Positions 19,309-28,684 of a stretch of 64,000 nt of DNA are shown one piece after another. How positions within the stretch are numbered: position 1 is the first letter of the stretch; each line of letters starts with the position of its first letter. The translations under genes were made by a program, and so were the position numbers. This DNA is from CAWDJT01 sp963828705 (lineage in GTDB: Bacteria; Desulfobacterota; Syntrophobacteria; Syntrophobacterales; Syntrophobacteraceae): the NCBI GenBank assembly GCA_963828705.1, contig CAWHGA010000055.1, positions 1 through 64,000 on the forward strand, in the 5' to 3' direction. A model generated the notes under the pieces. That model worked only from the letters and a program-made list of their open reading frames with translations, had not been told where the DNA came from and ran no database searches.

Positions 19309-20488
19309 ATGCTTACGGCGCTTGATGGTGTGCGGATTCTGGATCTGTCTCGGTTGCTTCCCGGGCCCTTTTGTTCGATGCTGCTGGCCGACCTGGGTGC
19401 CAATGTTATCAAGGTGGAAGACCCCAAAGGTGGCGATTACATCCGCGGATGGCCGCCACTCCTGGGCAAGAACAGCGGTTATCATGTGGTGCTGAATCGC
19501 AACAAGCGCTCTCTAACCTTGAATCTCAAGGCCCCCGAAGGCAAGGAAGTGTTTAGAAAGCTGGCGGCCAGTGCTGACGTGGTTCTGGAAGGCTTTCGTC
19601 CGGGGGTCATGGACCGGTTGGGGCTAGGCTATGAGGGGCTTATGGCCATCAACCCCCGTCTGGTCTACTGCGCCATCACCGGATACGGCTATGACGGACC
19701 GCGGTCGCAGCGAGCCGGCCACGATATCAACTACCTGGCACTCAACGGAGTGCTCTCCTACTGCGGCCGTGACGGCCGGCCTTCGGCGCCGGGCGTGCAG
19801 ATTGCCGATCTGGGGGGCGGGGCGCTGTATGCCGCGCTCAGCATCGTTACCGCACTCTTCTTCCGCGAGCGCCATGGCGCCGGTCAATTCATCGATATCG
19901 GCATGGCCGACGGTGCCTTCACCTGGCACTGTCTGCGCTGGGGGAAATATCTGGCTGATGGAACTGTGCCTCAACCCGGTGACGATTTCCTCAATCATGG
20001 CTATGCCTGTTACGACCTCTACGCCACCCGCGATGGCCGCTACATGTCACTGGGAGCATTGGAGCCGCAATTCTGGAAGGAATTCTGCCGAACCGTCGGG
20101 CGTTCCGACTGGGACCGGCCCGATTACTTCGAACCGGGACCCCATCAGCGGCAGCTCCAGGAGGCCATCGCTAGCGCTGTTCCGGGAGAAGGACCAGGCC
20201 GACTGGATCGCGTTGTTCGCCGATCGAGACTGCTGCTGTGAACCGGTGCTCAACCTTGATGAAGCGATGGCCGACGAACAGGTCCAGGCCCGCCGGATGG
20301 TGGTGGAGATGGTTCATCAGAGCTGGGGGGCCTACCGCCAGTTGGGCATCGCCCCCAAGTTTTCGCTGACTCCGGGGGCCATCAACAGCCACGCTCCGGA
20401 ACTCGGTGAACACACCAACGAAATCCTGAAAAGCTACGGCTATTCGGCAGAAGACATTGATCGGCTCAAGGCGGGTGGGGTGGTCTGA
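19309..20488 (+). CDS. Class III (CaiB/BaiF) CoA transferase, alpha-methylacyl-CoA-racemase-like (frameshifted)
   Basis: The ATG at 19309 follows TAGGAGG. The N-terminal half shows LDLSRLLPGPFCSMLLADLG, VIKVEDPKGGDYIRG and LNRNKRSLTLNLK. The catalytic aspartate region is VQIADLGGGALYAA. A single-base change near 20175 moves the frame; the second half (LFREKDQADWIALFADRD, EPVLNLDEAMAD, HTNEILKSYGY) then runs to 20488. The restored length of about 393 residues and the lack of the oxalate-type GGGG loop are closer to racemase/bile-acid type family members than to formyl-CoA transferase. The substrate is unknown. It may move CoA between carboxylic acids or epimerise a branched acyl-CoA. Confidence 0.85.
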
Positions 20489-20520
20489 GATCGTTTTTGG
20501 CACCTTGTGATCTTGGGTGG

Positions 20521-20625
20521 CCCAGGCAACGAGTTGCCTGGGACCGAAGGACAAGAGCCTCCGTTATATTTTGCTCGCTATGCTGGTCCTCTTGCCCTAC
20601 GGGCACGGCCAACAAGTTGGCCGTG
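20521..20625. repeat. Pair of 22-nt perfect palindromes
   Basis: CCCAGGCAAC-GA-GTTGCCTGGG (20521-20542) and CACGGCCAAC-AA-GTTGGCCGTG (20604-20625) share the CAAC..GTTG core and spacing. They may act as a bidirectional terminator or as REP sites between the convergent CoA transferase and hypothetical genes. Confidence 0.65.
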
Positions 20626-20748
20626 TCACCCATGGAATTGGCGACGCATTTGCGATCACTTGTGCCAAGTTGACGCCTATGGGCGAAAGCCGGAAGCCAG
20701 GTTTTGCAGGTATCGTTGCAGTATGAGGCTAAATATGCGTGTGCGAAT

Positions 20749-21396
20749 TCAAAACTCCTCCACGACCGGCTCAGCCTGCAAGCGAGCCTCCAACCTCTGC
20801 AGCACCTGTTCCACCGTGTAGTGATCAAAGAGCTCCACCCTGAAATCTGGGAAGTCCAGCGCCCCCGAGTCGAGCTTGATCGTCATCGTTCTCAGATGAA
20901 ACCGCTCCTCCTTGTCCGGATAGTGACCCATGGCCCGCTGCGCATCTTCCCTGGTGAGAAACACGTCCTGGAAGTAGTGAAACTCGCCATCCCCAAGATA
21001 CGTCTCATATAGATCCTCGTGGAGCACCACGATCACCGTTACCGTCTCGTCACTTCGAGTTTGCAAAAATGTTGTCACGTATGGGTATTTTGAAACATCG
21101 ATTGGCCGCTCCGGCATAAAGTATTCACTTGGGTGAGGAAAAGGGCCACGGGGGATCTCCGGAATGGGCGGGAGGGGTTCTGGGAGTTCGTTGGGATTGA
21201 CTGTCTCCACCCAGCGGCGATCGAAATAGAGCCGCTGATGGACACTGTCCCAGGTGGGGCTCTCGGGGACCAGAAACTCCCATTCCGGCTTACCGGCCAG
21301 AGACTTCCTCAGGCGAAACATGGCGGTGACTCCCATCGGGCCAACGCAGGCATAGACTGCATCCGTGTCGAAATCCTTAAAATACTCCACTGCCAT
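20749..21396 (-). CDS. Hypothetical protein
   Basis: About 215 residues beginning MAVEYFKDFDTDAVYACVGP; an upstream in-frame extension to 21501 looks noncoding. The body is mixed alpha/beta with a proline-rich linker (LPEPLPPIPEIPRGPFPHP), then FTREDAQ-like and HLRTMTIKL segments. No signal peptide, membrane helix or catalytic motif is evident. I do not recognise the family. It is transcribed towards a palindrome-bearing spacer and follows a secreted YARHG-domain gene on the same strand. Confidence 0.6.
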   Translation of the reverse strand: MAVEYFKDFDTDAVYACVGPMGVTAMFRLRKSLAGKPEWEFLVPESPTWDSVHQRLYFDRRWVETVNPNELPEPLPPIPEIPRGPFPHPSEYFMPERPIDVSKYPYVTTFLQTRSDETVTVIVVLHEDLYETYLGDGEFHYFQDVFLTREDAQRAMGHYPDKEERFHLRTMTIKLDSGALDFPDFRVELFDHYTVEQVLQRLEARLQAEPVVEEF

Positions 21397-21592
21397 ATGC
21401 CATCTCTTGATATTTTGCTGCGGACCATCTCGCCCCGGGGGACTCCAAGGAGACGTCCAAAAACAACTGCCTCGGTTTAGTCCGCTAATCCATGCCGTCA
21501 CCTGTCACCCCGAACGGAAGTCGAAGTCCAGGACATAAAGCGGCCGAGCACTAGTCGAACCAATATGAATGCCAGGTCTTTCCGGATGGAAA

Positions 21593-22754
21593 CTAGTTCA
21601 GGCTATTCTCGAATTGTTCCAGCAGGGTCATGATGTGTTTGTCTTTTCTTGGGATTGCCTTCAGATCTATCCCAGGTTTCGCTTTATACCAAGGCTGATG
21701 GTCGAAAAAAATCTGCAGTTTCTCATCGTTGAAGCGGTAGCCATATTTGGCCAGGTAGGCATTTCTAATCAGACTCACGGTGTGACGATCGACCTGATGG
21801 GTTCTTGCGATCTTAATCCAGGTTTGAACTTGTTGGAGGGTATCAAAGAGCGGCGGCTTGGTGTCGTATAATTCCTCGCAATCGCTCTGTGGCAGAGGGG
21901 TGAGAGTGAAAAGCGCGATTTCATTCGTAGGCTGCCATTGTTTGAAACGCCACCGCACAAAACCGTCTCGGATAGTAAACCCATCTGGTACCGGGAGGAG
22001 TAGATGCGGGAGTGTATAAGGAGGGACTTCGATGGCGATATCAGCCTCACCAATCGGGCCGGCCCAAGTCAGACCCGTGGTAACGATGTAATCCACCCAG
22101 GAATAGGCGCTGTTGCCGAAATCCCACTCGCACCGCTTTGGTCTGTTCTTCCCCCAAAAAGTGGCGTTTCTCGGGGCCGGACCCGAGACTTTGCGGCGCA
22201 TCAAGTCTTTGATCGCCACAACGGATGATCCGCCGCCAAAGGAGTAGGTGTTCTTGATCGTGATGCGCTCTTTGGGCTCAAAATGCGCCTGCCAAGTGTA
22301 CGCGCCCTGATAGTTGAGTTTGTGAGTGGCCTTGGGCATCACGATTTCCTGGGCAGATACCACGTCTTTGTGGACTGTAGGGACGCCAATACCGTTTATC
22401 ATCACTTTGAAATCACGGATAGTCCATCTGGGTTTGGCGCCATCAAATCCAGATTCGTCGTCGAAGGCCTGCGTGTCCGGAAAACCGATTTGCACATCAA
22501 TCGGGTTGTCCGTGATGTTGACGAGAGTAAAGGTGCAATCCGCCATCCATTTACTGGATTTTTCGGTAGGAGATCCGACAGCATCGTGATTGTAGCGAAT
22601 TATGACCACTTCCTTTTCCATCCGTACACGGTTTTCTTTATTCGTGTATACGGTTGCACCGGATCCTAAAAAGGAAGTGTCGTTGGCTTTAACATCCACA
22701 CCTGGGAATGGCGATAAATAACGCCGTCAAGAGCACAGCCAGAGGGAGAAACAC
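21593..22754 (-). CDS. Secreted protein with C-terminal YARHG domain (frameshifted at signal peptide)
   Basis: The main frame (up to 22699) encodes a beta-rich extracytoplasmic protein (VVIIRYNHDAVGSP, FTLVNITDNPIDVQIGFPD, RITIKNTYSFGGGSS) resembling DUF4424-type proteins. It ends with LIRNAYLAKYGYRFNDEKLQ and FFDHQPWY, a good YARHG domain. No start or signal is in this frame, but one frame away, from a GTG at 22754, there is VFLPLAVLLTALFIAIP, a clear signal peptide; one extra base near 22704 would join them. The restored protein is about 387 residues and exported. Function unknown; YARHG domains are found in cell-wall or peptidase-associated proteins. Confidence 0.7.
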
Positions 22755-22982
22755 TGTCGTGCAAGAACCTCTAGTATTGTCATAACTTGGGTTCCATAGA
22801 CTGCTCAATCAAATCCTTGACAATAACCAAACATACCAACCATGGTTGCAGTAGCCGGGGAAGATAGGAAGATAGACCACGTCCATGAAGTTTCTGAAAA
22901 AATCCACCCTTATCAGCGATGTGTTCTTTTCTCTGTATCGTGGATTCTCATTATTTCCATGGATTTTCAGTGCAGGTTCGAT

Positions 22983-24593
22983 TCATATCTGGTTGGGACC
23001 GGCAGCACGAACCTCTTCGGACACCTGATCGGCAAAGTCGCGGAAATTCGCTGCGAACATCTTTGCCAGTTTTTGAGCTTGATTGTCATAAGCCTCTTTG
23101 TCCCGCCACGTGTTCCTTGGCTGCAGAATCTCGGCAGGCACATCCGGACAGGACTGTGGAACGCTTAGTCCGAAAACCGGGTCCTTGGTGGTCGGAACAT
23201 CATTAAGCGTGTTGTTCAAGACCGCTCGAATCATAGCGCGGGTATGGGGCAGATTCATCCGTTGCCCCGTGCCATAGGGACCGCCGGTCCAGCCGGTATT
23301 GATCAGCCATACTCCGGCCTTGTGGCGGGCAATTTTTTCCCGCAGAAGGTTGGCATAAATGACCGGATTCAAAGCCATGAACGGTGCGCCGAAGCAAGCA
23401 CTGAATGTCGCTGACGGTTCCTTAACGCCTCGCTCCGTCCCCGCCACCTTGGCCGTATAACCTGAAAGGAAATGATACATGGCCTGCTCCGGTGTCAGAC
23501 GAGCGATGGGGGGCAGGACCCCAAAGGCATCAGCCGTGAGAAACACAATGTGGTTGGGATGGCCGGCTATTCCTTCCCGGCTTGCATTGGGGATGTGAGA
23601 AATCGGATACGACGCCCGCGTGTTTTCGGTGTGCACATCGCTGTCCAGGTCCAAGCGTTTGGTTGCCGTATCAATAGCCACGTTCTCGAGTATCGTGCCG
23701 AAAGATCTGGTGGTCTGATAGATCTCGGGCTCTGTCACCGGTGACAAGCGGATCACTTTTGCGTAGCAGCCGCCCTCAAGATTGAAAACCCCGTGATCGC
23801 TCCAACCATGTTCGTCATCACCGATAAGAATGCGATCAGGGTCAGCGGATAAGGTGGTCTTGCCCGTGCCCGAAAGACCGAAAAACAAGGCGACGTCATC
23901 TATATTCCGGCCGTAATTGGCGGAGCAGTGCATCGGCAGTACATTCTGCGGAGGCAAGAGATAGGTCATGACGGTCAACATGGTCTTCTTCAATTCACCG
24001 GCGTATTGAGTGCCGGCAATCAGCGCCTCCATACGACCGAAGTGAAGCAAAATGACGACTTCCGAATTAGTCCCGTCCCTTTCCGGATCAGCGTTGAAAC
24101 CGGCGGCGTCGATGAGTGTGAATCCCGGGCGATGTCCGGCGAGCTTGGTCGGATCCAACTCTCGGATGAACATGTTGCGGGCAAACAAACTGTGCCAGGC
24201 TTTTTCGGTGATCACCCGAATCGGCAGACTATAAGTCGGATCAGCACCCACATGGCAGTCTTGTATATAAAGGTCCCTGCCTTGAAGATACGAAAGAATC
24301 CTGGCACGCAAGTCATCATAGGCTTCCGGGCTGAACGGCCGATTCACCTCACCCCAATGGACCTTGTCGGCACTGGTGGGCTCTTGAACAACGTATTTGT
24401 CCTTTGGAGAACGGCCGGTGTACTGCCCGGTTCTGACGACAAGCGGACCAAGATGCGCCACAACCCCCTCGTAACGCTGAATAGCGTGTTCATACAGGGT
24501 GGGCGAAGGTAGGTTCCACCAGACCGCTCTGACGTTGGTGATGCCCAGTTCCGCCAAGTTCCGGTTATCCGCTGCGGTGTCTCTTGTCTCCAT
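22983..24593 (-). CDS. pckA: Phosphoenolpyruvate carboxykinase (ATP)
   Basis: Converts oxaloacetate plus ATP to PEP and CO2. The ATG at 24593 sits behind AAAGGAGG, giving 536 residues; an upstream in-frame ATG at 24704 is not supported. Hallmarks are RTGQYTGRSPKDKYVV, the P-loop GLSGTGKTTLSADP, the metal site LIGDDEHGWSDHG, and FNLEGGCYAKVI. All are diagnostic of the ATP-dependent class. With the malic enzyme at 43.3 kb it supplies the C4/C3 interconversion node of an anaerobe. Confidence 0.97.
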   Translation of the reverse strand: METRDTAADNRNLAELGITNVRAVWWNLPSPTLYEHAIQRYEGVVAHLGPLVVRTGQYTGRSPKDKYVVQEPTSADKVHWGEVNRPFSPEAYDDLRARILSYLQGRDLYIQDCHVGADPTYSLPIRVITEKAWHSLFARNMFIRELDPTKLAGHRPGFTLIDAAGFNADPERDGTNSEVVILLHFGRMEALIAGTQYAGELKKTMLTVMTYLLPPQNVLPMHCSANYGRNIDDVALFFGLSGTGKTTLSADPDRILIGDDEHGWSDHGVFNLEGGCYAKVIRLSPVTEPEIYQTTRSFGTILENVAIDTATKRLDLDSDVHTENTRASYPISHIPNASREGIAGHPNHIVFLTADAFGVLPPIARLTPEQAMYHFLSGYTAKVAGTERGVKEPSATFSACFGAPFMALNPVIYANLLREKIARHKAGVWLINTGWTGGPYGTGQRMNLPHTRAMIRAVLNNTLNDVPTTKDPVFGLSVPQSCPDVPAEILQPRNTWRDKEAYDNQAQKLAKMFAANFRDFADQVSEEVRAAGPNQI

Positions 24594-24700
24594 GATTTCC
24601 TCCTTTGGAATAAAATCTCTGAGCGTCTGACATTGGTTCACAGGTAACTTCGGGCAGTTGCGTTTGGCTTTGGGCGCCATGCACCAGCCACATTGCCATC

Positions 24701-24997
24701 TCAATCAAGTCGAGAAAAACCCACGAACCCCAGTTTCCTTCCGGAAAGTCCGCCGTATGGCGAGACCGGCAGCAATCGCTTGCCCGGTATTGCCCCCAGG
24801 ACACCGAACTGAGTTGAAGTGTGGAACTGATCAAGAATGAACTTGTACCATTCTGGATTGCTCCACATTCGAGCCTCGCCATGAATTGGGATACCCGCTT
24901 TCACATACACAGAGATGAACTCTTGCTCACCTGGCTCACTTTTTCCATAAAGTTGCGGGATAAAGAAGTAACCGAAGTAACCATTGGGAATTACCAT
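24701..24997 (-). CDS. Small hypothetical protein
   Basis: A 98-codon frame (MVIPNGYFGYFFIPQLYGKS...) with protein-like composition, rich in aromatic residues and glycine. The upstream sequence remains open in the same frame to the end of the FKBP gene and there is no ribosome site, so this may be the C-terminal part of a larger or shifted gene. A second frame at its 3' end (WGSWVFLDLIEMAMWLVHG) also looks protein-like. No family recognised. Confidence 0.35.
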   Translation of the reverse strand: MVIPNGYFGYFFIPQLYGKSEPGEQEFISVYVKAGIPIHGEARMWSNPEWYKFILDQFHTSTQFGVLGAIPGKRLLPVSPYGGLSGRKLGFVGFSRLD

Positions 24998-25025
24998 ATA
25001 GCTGACCGGACGGCGGTGGATGTAG

Positions 25026-25457
25026 CTACAATACTTTTATAAGTTCGATCTTAAATGTCAGTGATTTTCCTGCAAGTGGGTCATTTGCGTCAAGAACCAC
25101 ACTATCTTCAGTAATAGCCGTTATAGTTGCAATGGACTTTTTCCCTTGGTTTGAACTAACTTGCAGCCTCTTACCTATTTCCAGCTTAATATCGACCGGA
25201 GCGTTAGCTCTATCCATTACAAACACAAATTCCTTCTTGTGCTGACCATAACCATCTTCTGGAGGAATTGAAATTACTTTTGTATCTCCCTCATTCATAC
25301 CGATGACTGCTTTTCCAAATTTGGGAAGTACGCTGTCCTCCCCAATGGTAAATTCAAATGGTTCCTTTTCTTCATATGTTGAGCTAAACACCGTGCCATC
25401 ATCCAAAGTTCCATGATAATGAACTCTTACCGTATCACCTTGTTTTGCTTGGGCCAT
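25026..25457 (-). CDS. slpA: FKBP-type peptidyl-prolyl isomerase, SlyD-like
   Basis: A 143-residue FKBP with the insert-in-flap layout: VRVHYHGTLDDGTVFSSTYE, PFEFTIGEDSVLPKFGKAVI, GMNEGDTKVISIPPEDGYGQH, the flap insert, then DANDPLAGKSLTFKIELIKV. The DGYG and NHPLAG-like (NDPLAGK) motifs are typical. No His-rich tail is present, so it is closer to SlpA/short SlyD than to E. coli SlyD. It acts as a cytoplasmic prolyl isomerase and chaperone. The gene is more A+T-rich than pckA beside it. Its start region has been copied upstream of the next gene. Confidence 0.9.
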   Translation of the reverse strand: MAQAKQGDTVRVHYHGTLDDGTVFSSTYEEKEPFEFTIGEDSVLPKFGKAVIGMNEGDTKVISIPPEDGYGQHKKEFVFVMDRANAPVDIKLEIGKRLQVSSNQGKKSIATITAITEDSVVLDANDPLAGKSLTFKIELIKVL

Positions 25458-25672
25458 GGATTTCCACCTTTCATTAGTGTGAACAAAATTGATCCAGCGA
25501 TTAGTCTTTAGGTACTAGGTGTCAGCCAATGCATCAACAGAGCCTTGAGTGTTTTCTGGAAAAATGGGCATGATATTTCCTCTGCTCCTCTGTTTTAATA
25601 ACCAAATGCTAGAACGCTAACCGCACCGGGTGGTTGCAAAGTTGGGACGGGTCCAACCGAGCTTGGGTGCCG
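25458..25672. other. Spacer between FKBP gene and its chimeric neighbour
   Basis: It contains the FKBP upstream region with the GGTGGAAATCC ribosome site that is repeated before the next gene. No further gene seen. Confidence 0.4.
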
Positions 25673-26137
25673 TTAGCTTTGGCAGGTGGTCAGCTTACCA
25701 TATTCGATTCGGTCTTCAATCAATCTGAACAGAAACTTCTCAGAGGTGGCGCCTACCTCCTCTTCCGCTAGGAGCTGGTAAACCTTTCCGGCGATACACC
25801 AATGTTTGCCGATCCTGGCTTTCAGCCATCGGCTCAATTCGAGAGCCTTCCAGCGATCAAGCTCCTCAAGCTTGTCTTCATACTCGGCAACACAGCCGTG
25901 CACCGACCAATGCGGTGCGAGATAGTCAGGGATGGGGCCAATGGGAGGTTCATGAAACAAAGGTTCAAAGGCTTCTGCGCCTATTATCAGAAGCTCATCG
26001 GCGGTCAGCGGTTCGCCCCAGCGACCTCCCCAATCAGCCATCAGCAACTTCTCCATGGTGGAGCTAAACACCGTGTCATCTTCCAGTGTCCCATGACAAT
26101 GAATTTCTATCGTATCATTTTGTGTTGTTCGGGTCAT
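25673..26137 (-). CDS. Chimeric hypothetical protein with an FKBP-derived N-terminus
   Basis: The first ~30 residues (MTRTTQNDTIEIHCHGTLED, then DTVFSST) closely copy the start of the adjacent FKBP (HYHGTLDDGTVFSST), and so does the region just upstream of the ATG. After residue 30 the sequence switches to unrelated protein: MADWGGRWGEPLTADELLI, GPIPDYLAPHWSVHGCV and LFRLIEDRIEYGKLTTCQS. The isomerase core is missing. It looks like duplication of the FKBP promoter and start in front of another open frame. The C-terminal LFRLIEDRIEYGKL block recurs in the next fragment upstream. Function unknown; expression as a fusion is possible. Confidence 0.5.
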   Translation of the reverse strand: MTRTTQNDTIEIHCHGTLEDDTVFSSTMEKLLMADWGGRWGEPLTADELLIIGAEAFEPLFHEPPIGPIPDYLAPHWSVHGCVAEYEDKLEELDRWKALELSRWLKARIGKHWCIAGKVYQLLAEEEVGATSEKFLFRLIEDRIEYGKLTTCQS

Positions 26138-26222
26138 GGGTTTGCCACCCTTCATTAGCTTGATCCAAGTTGGGAGGGTTTAACCGAGCATCCGTGCCGC
26201 CATACCCTGAAGGTTTGATTGT

Positions 26223-26426
26223 TTAACTTTGGTTGGCAGCTAGCTTACCACATTCGGTTCGGTCTTCAATCAATCTAAACGAAAACCCTTCAGATGCGGT
26301 GCCTTCCCCTTTTTCGCCTGGAGTTCGGAATCTTTGCGGTGACGCACCAATTCCGGCGAACCTGTCTTTCATCCAGCCGTTCAATTCGTGAGTTTCTTGA
26401 TGGGTAGCATTACTTGATAAGCCCAA
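26223..26426 (-). pseudogene. Degenerate copy of the chimeric protein's C-terminus
   Basis: The frame ends FSFRLIEDRTECGKLAANQS, clearly related to FLFRLIEDRIEYGKLTTCQS in the preceding gene, with a weaker match upstream (WMKDRFAGIGASPQRF against WLKARIGKHWCIAGKVY). It looks like a decayed tandem duplicate. Confidence 0.5.
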
Positions 26427-26558
26427 TGGTTATGGTAGTATTACCTACCGCAACCTGGACTCCCTGTTGCTCTGGTCGGGAGCGGTAATTCAAGGGGTAT
26501 CTGTTCGTCATTGGCGTTCAACGCAATACCAGTACTTGCGGGAATCGAGGAGGGTGCC

Positions 26559-26828
26559 ATGGCAATGTGGCTTTATGATGATGCCAGGGAGATGGAAGAG
26601 TTTCAGATCTACCAGAGGGAAGTCCGGCGCCTGGAGAGAGAGTACCTTGAAATCCGGGTCCTCCTTCGTGATGCCGAGGAGGATTTCAGAGCTGATCCTG
26701 ACAGCGAGTATCTTGAGGCAAAGGTGAAGTATCTCCAAAAAAGGCTGAAGGATTTGGAGAGCCAAGGCCCCCGGCTTGCCGCTGACCACCCGCTGGAAAT
26801 CGCCCTTTGGGCACCGCCCCACGGATGA
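26559..26828 (+). CDS. Small coiled-coil protein, first gene of the Ub-like cassette
   Basis: An 89-residue protein. The ATG at 26559 is chosen because GAGGAGGG lies 4-10 nt upstream; the earlier in-frame ATG at 26511 lacks a site. Residues 8-70 are a charged helix or coiled coil (EMEEFQIYQREVRRLEREYL, AKVKYLQKRLKDLE). The tail is HPLEIALWAPPHG, ending in Gly. Its stop overlaps the start of the E1-like gene as ATGA, so the two are translationally coupled and probably act together. It is not ubiquitin-like by pattern. It could be a Pup-like disordered or helical modifier, an adaptor, or an E1 partner; none of these is proven. Confidence 0.7.
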   Translation: MAMWLYDDAREMEEFQIYQREVRRLEREYLEIRVLLRDAEEDFRADPDSEYLEAKVKYLQKRLKDLESQGPRLAADHPLEIALWAPPHG

Positions 26829-28148
26829 CGTTTTTTGTGCGGCAGATTGATCGAATCAACTGTCATCGGTTTGAACACCGAGCCTCACGAACAGAGGAAC
26901 CCAATTTGATTCACACCAGCAGGCTTGACCGACAACTGCGCATAGAGGGTTGGAATCAGCCCGCGTTGGACCAGGCAAAAATCGGGGTCGTGGGTGACAA
27001 TGATCTGCTGGCGTCGCTTTTCATGCTGTCGGCATCAGCCCTGGGAATCAACAACCTGGTTGTGGTCGCCCCGGTCTTGGACAGGCTGCTGGTGGAAATA
27101 GCGGAGAAAGTGAATCCGCTCTTCACCCTGACCCACATAGAAGGATTCTACACCCATCCGGTTTTGGATGACTTGTTCAAAGGGTGCAACCTGATAGTGG
27201 ATTTGAGCCATTATGGGCTGGCTAACAAATTGCTGTTGGAGAAAGGCTTCAGGGAAAGGCTGCCCATCGTCAGGGGCTTCTGTTACCAACAGAACGGCGT
27301 GCAGGGGCTCAATGTATTTACCTATATTAGAGGGCGCGAATGGCAGGAGCTCGAGCAGATTGTCTGTCCCAACAACCTGCCCGACGGTCATTTTGACGAC
27401 GGTGTGCTCGATACGATCATTGCCGGTATCGTACTGGAGGAAGCGAAAAACATTCTTGATGCAGCAAAAGGTTTCAGATGCTCTCATATCCTACGAAAGA
27501 AGAACGGGAGCATACGATAATCGATCTAAGATTTTGGTGGTCGGCTCCGGGGCACTGGGCACCTTCGTTGGACTGGGACTTGCCTATTCGGGATTCCAGC
27601 ACTGCACTTTCATGGATCCTGACGTGGTTGAGGTGACCAACCTGAACAGGCAGATCCTGCTCTATGATGCCGTTGGACAAAGCAAGGCAGAAACATTATC
27701 CAGCAAGACTGAATGATTTCTTCGGGATGAACAGTAGGGCTGAGGTTGCATACTTTCGAAGGGACACCGACCTTTCACCCTATGACGTTGTTTTCGACTG
27801 CGTTGACAACTTCGAAACCAGGATCGTGCTGAGTGAGCAATGCAAGGATCAGGGCAAGATGCTGATAAGCGGGGGAACCAGCGCAGATGCAGGCCAGGTT
27901 GTGATCTACAATCCCGTGAAAAATGGGGCCACTCCTGCGGAATTGTTGGGATTGTACGAGATTGTCGCACCCGAACCGTTGAAACTCCTCTCCGAGAAAG
28001 GGCATCCTGCACGTACCAGCCTGATCCCTCCGTGGTCATGACCAATCAAATTACCGCCGGTTTTATGGTGGATTCATATAGAATGATGTTGGATGGTCAG
28101 GAGGTGAGGAATATTTTCTATGACTCAACCAGCAGTGAGAGGATCTAG
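26825..28148 (+). CDS. E1-like (ThiF/UBA family) activating enzyme with two Rossmann repeats (frameshifted)
   Basis: E1/ThiF enzymes adenylate the C-terminus of a ubiquitin-like protein. The first repeat (about residues 30-210) begins RLDRQLRIEGWNQPALDQAK then IGVVGDND: it keeps the E1 entry but lacks the nucleotide-loop glycines, so it is probably inactive. The second repeat has the intact loop ILVVGSGALGTF, the acidic strand end FMDPDVVEVTNLNRQILL (Asp plus the N-L-N-R-Q arginine), then VVFDCVDNFETR, and near the end SCTYQPDPSVVMTNQITAG with a cysteine where E1/ThiF proteins often have theirs. Three single-base changes, each in a short A or G run near 27467, 27680 and 28000, split the ~440-residue protein. 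The start overlaps the upstream stop (ATGA). Architecture resembles an inactive/active adenylation pair in one chain. Confidence 0.85.
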
Positions 28149-28236
28149 GTCGAAAGATGGCTTCGCTTGCTAACGGCAGACCTTTTTGGTAAGCCAATGG
28201 AACTCGGAGAATCATCGCATGAGGAGGAAATGAAAG

Positions 28237-28617
28237 ATGACCGACGTTGAGCTGAAGAAAGCTCTGGAAACACAAGAGTTGCAACAACTGTTACCCCTCG
28301 TCGTCGAAATCATGCCGGGACAGGCGGCTGAAGGGTTGATTGACATATATGAACCTGGGAGTTACGAGGGCAAAACACTCCGCAAGCTTTGCGATAGAAC
28401 CTTGAGCAAGAAGAAATGGACCATAGAGGAACAACTCGTGGTAGAGGATATCAACAGACAGCTTGCCGGTGGAAAGCTGCTGTGTAGGGGACAGGAAATA
28501 GAAGGTGCCGCCTTGGAGTACGCAGTGTCTGAACAAACCGAGGCCGGTGAGAAATATCTCTATGTACCCATTCGTGCCATTAGAGCCCCAAGAAGGTGGA
28601 TTGTGAGTAAGTGTTAA
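28237..28617 (+). CDS. Unknown 126-residue protein, candidate ubiquitin-like modifier
   Basis: The ATG follows GAGGAGG by 9 nt. Sequence runs from a helical start (MTDVELKKALETQELQQLL) through IDIYEPGSYEGKTLRKLCDR and EEQLVVEDINRQLAGGK to LLCRGQEIEGAALEYA and GEKYLYVPIRAI. The segment GGKLLCRGQEIEG loosely recalls ubiquitin's RLIFAGKQLEDG, followed at similar distance by a beta-strand, so a beta-grasp fold is conceivable. It ends RRWIVSKC rather than Gly-Gly, so processing by the cassette's JAMM protease would be needed. This is pattern inference only; no family is securely recognised. It lies between the E1-like and the next unknown gene. Confidence 0.65.
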   Translation: MTDVELKKALETQELQQLLPLVVEIMPGQAAEGLIDIYEPGSYEGKTLRKLCDRTLSKKKWTIEEQLVVEDINRQLAGGKLLCRGQEIEGAALEYAVSEQTEAGEKYLYVPIRAIRAPRRWIVSKC

Positions 28618-28684
28618 GCTATTAGCTACTGCTAACCTGCTTAGCCTTTACGACTCCGGTAGCAGATATGAGGAGCAATGGATC

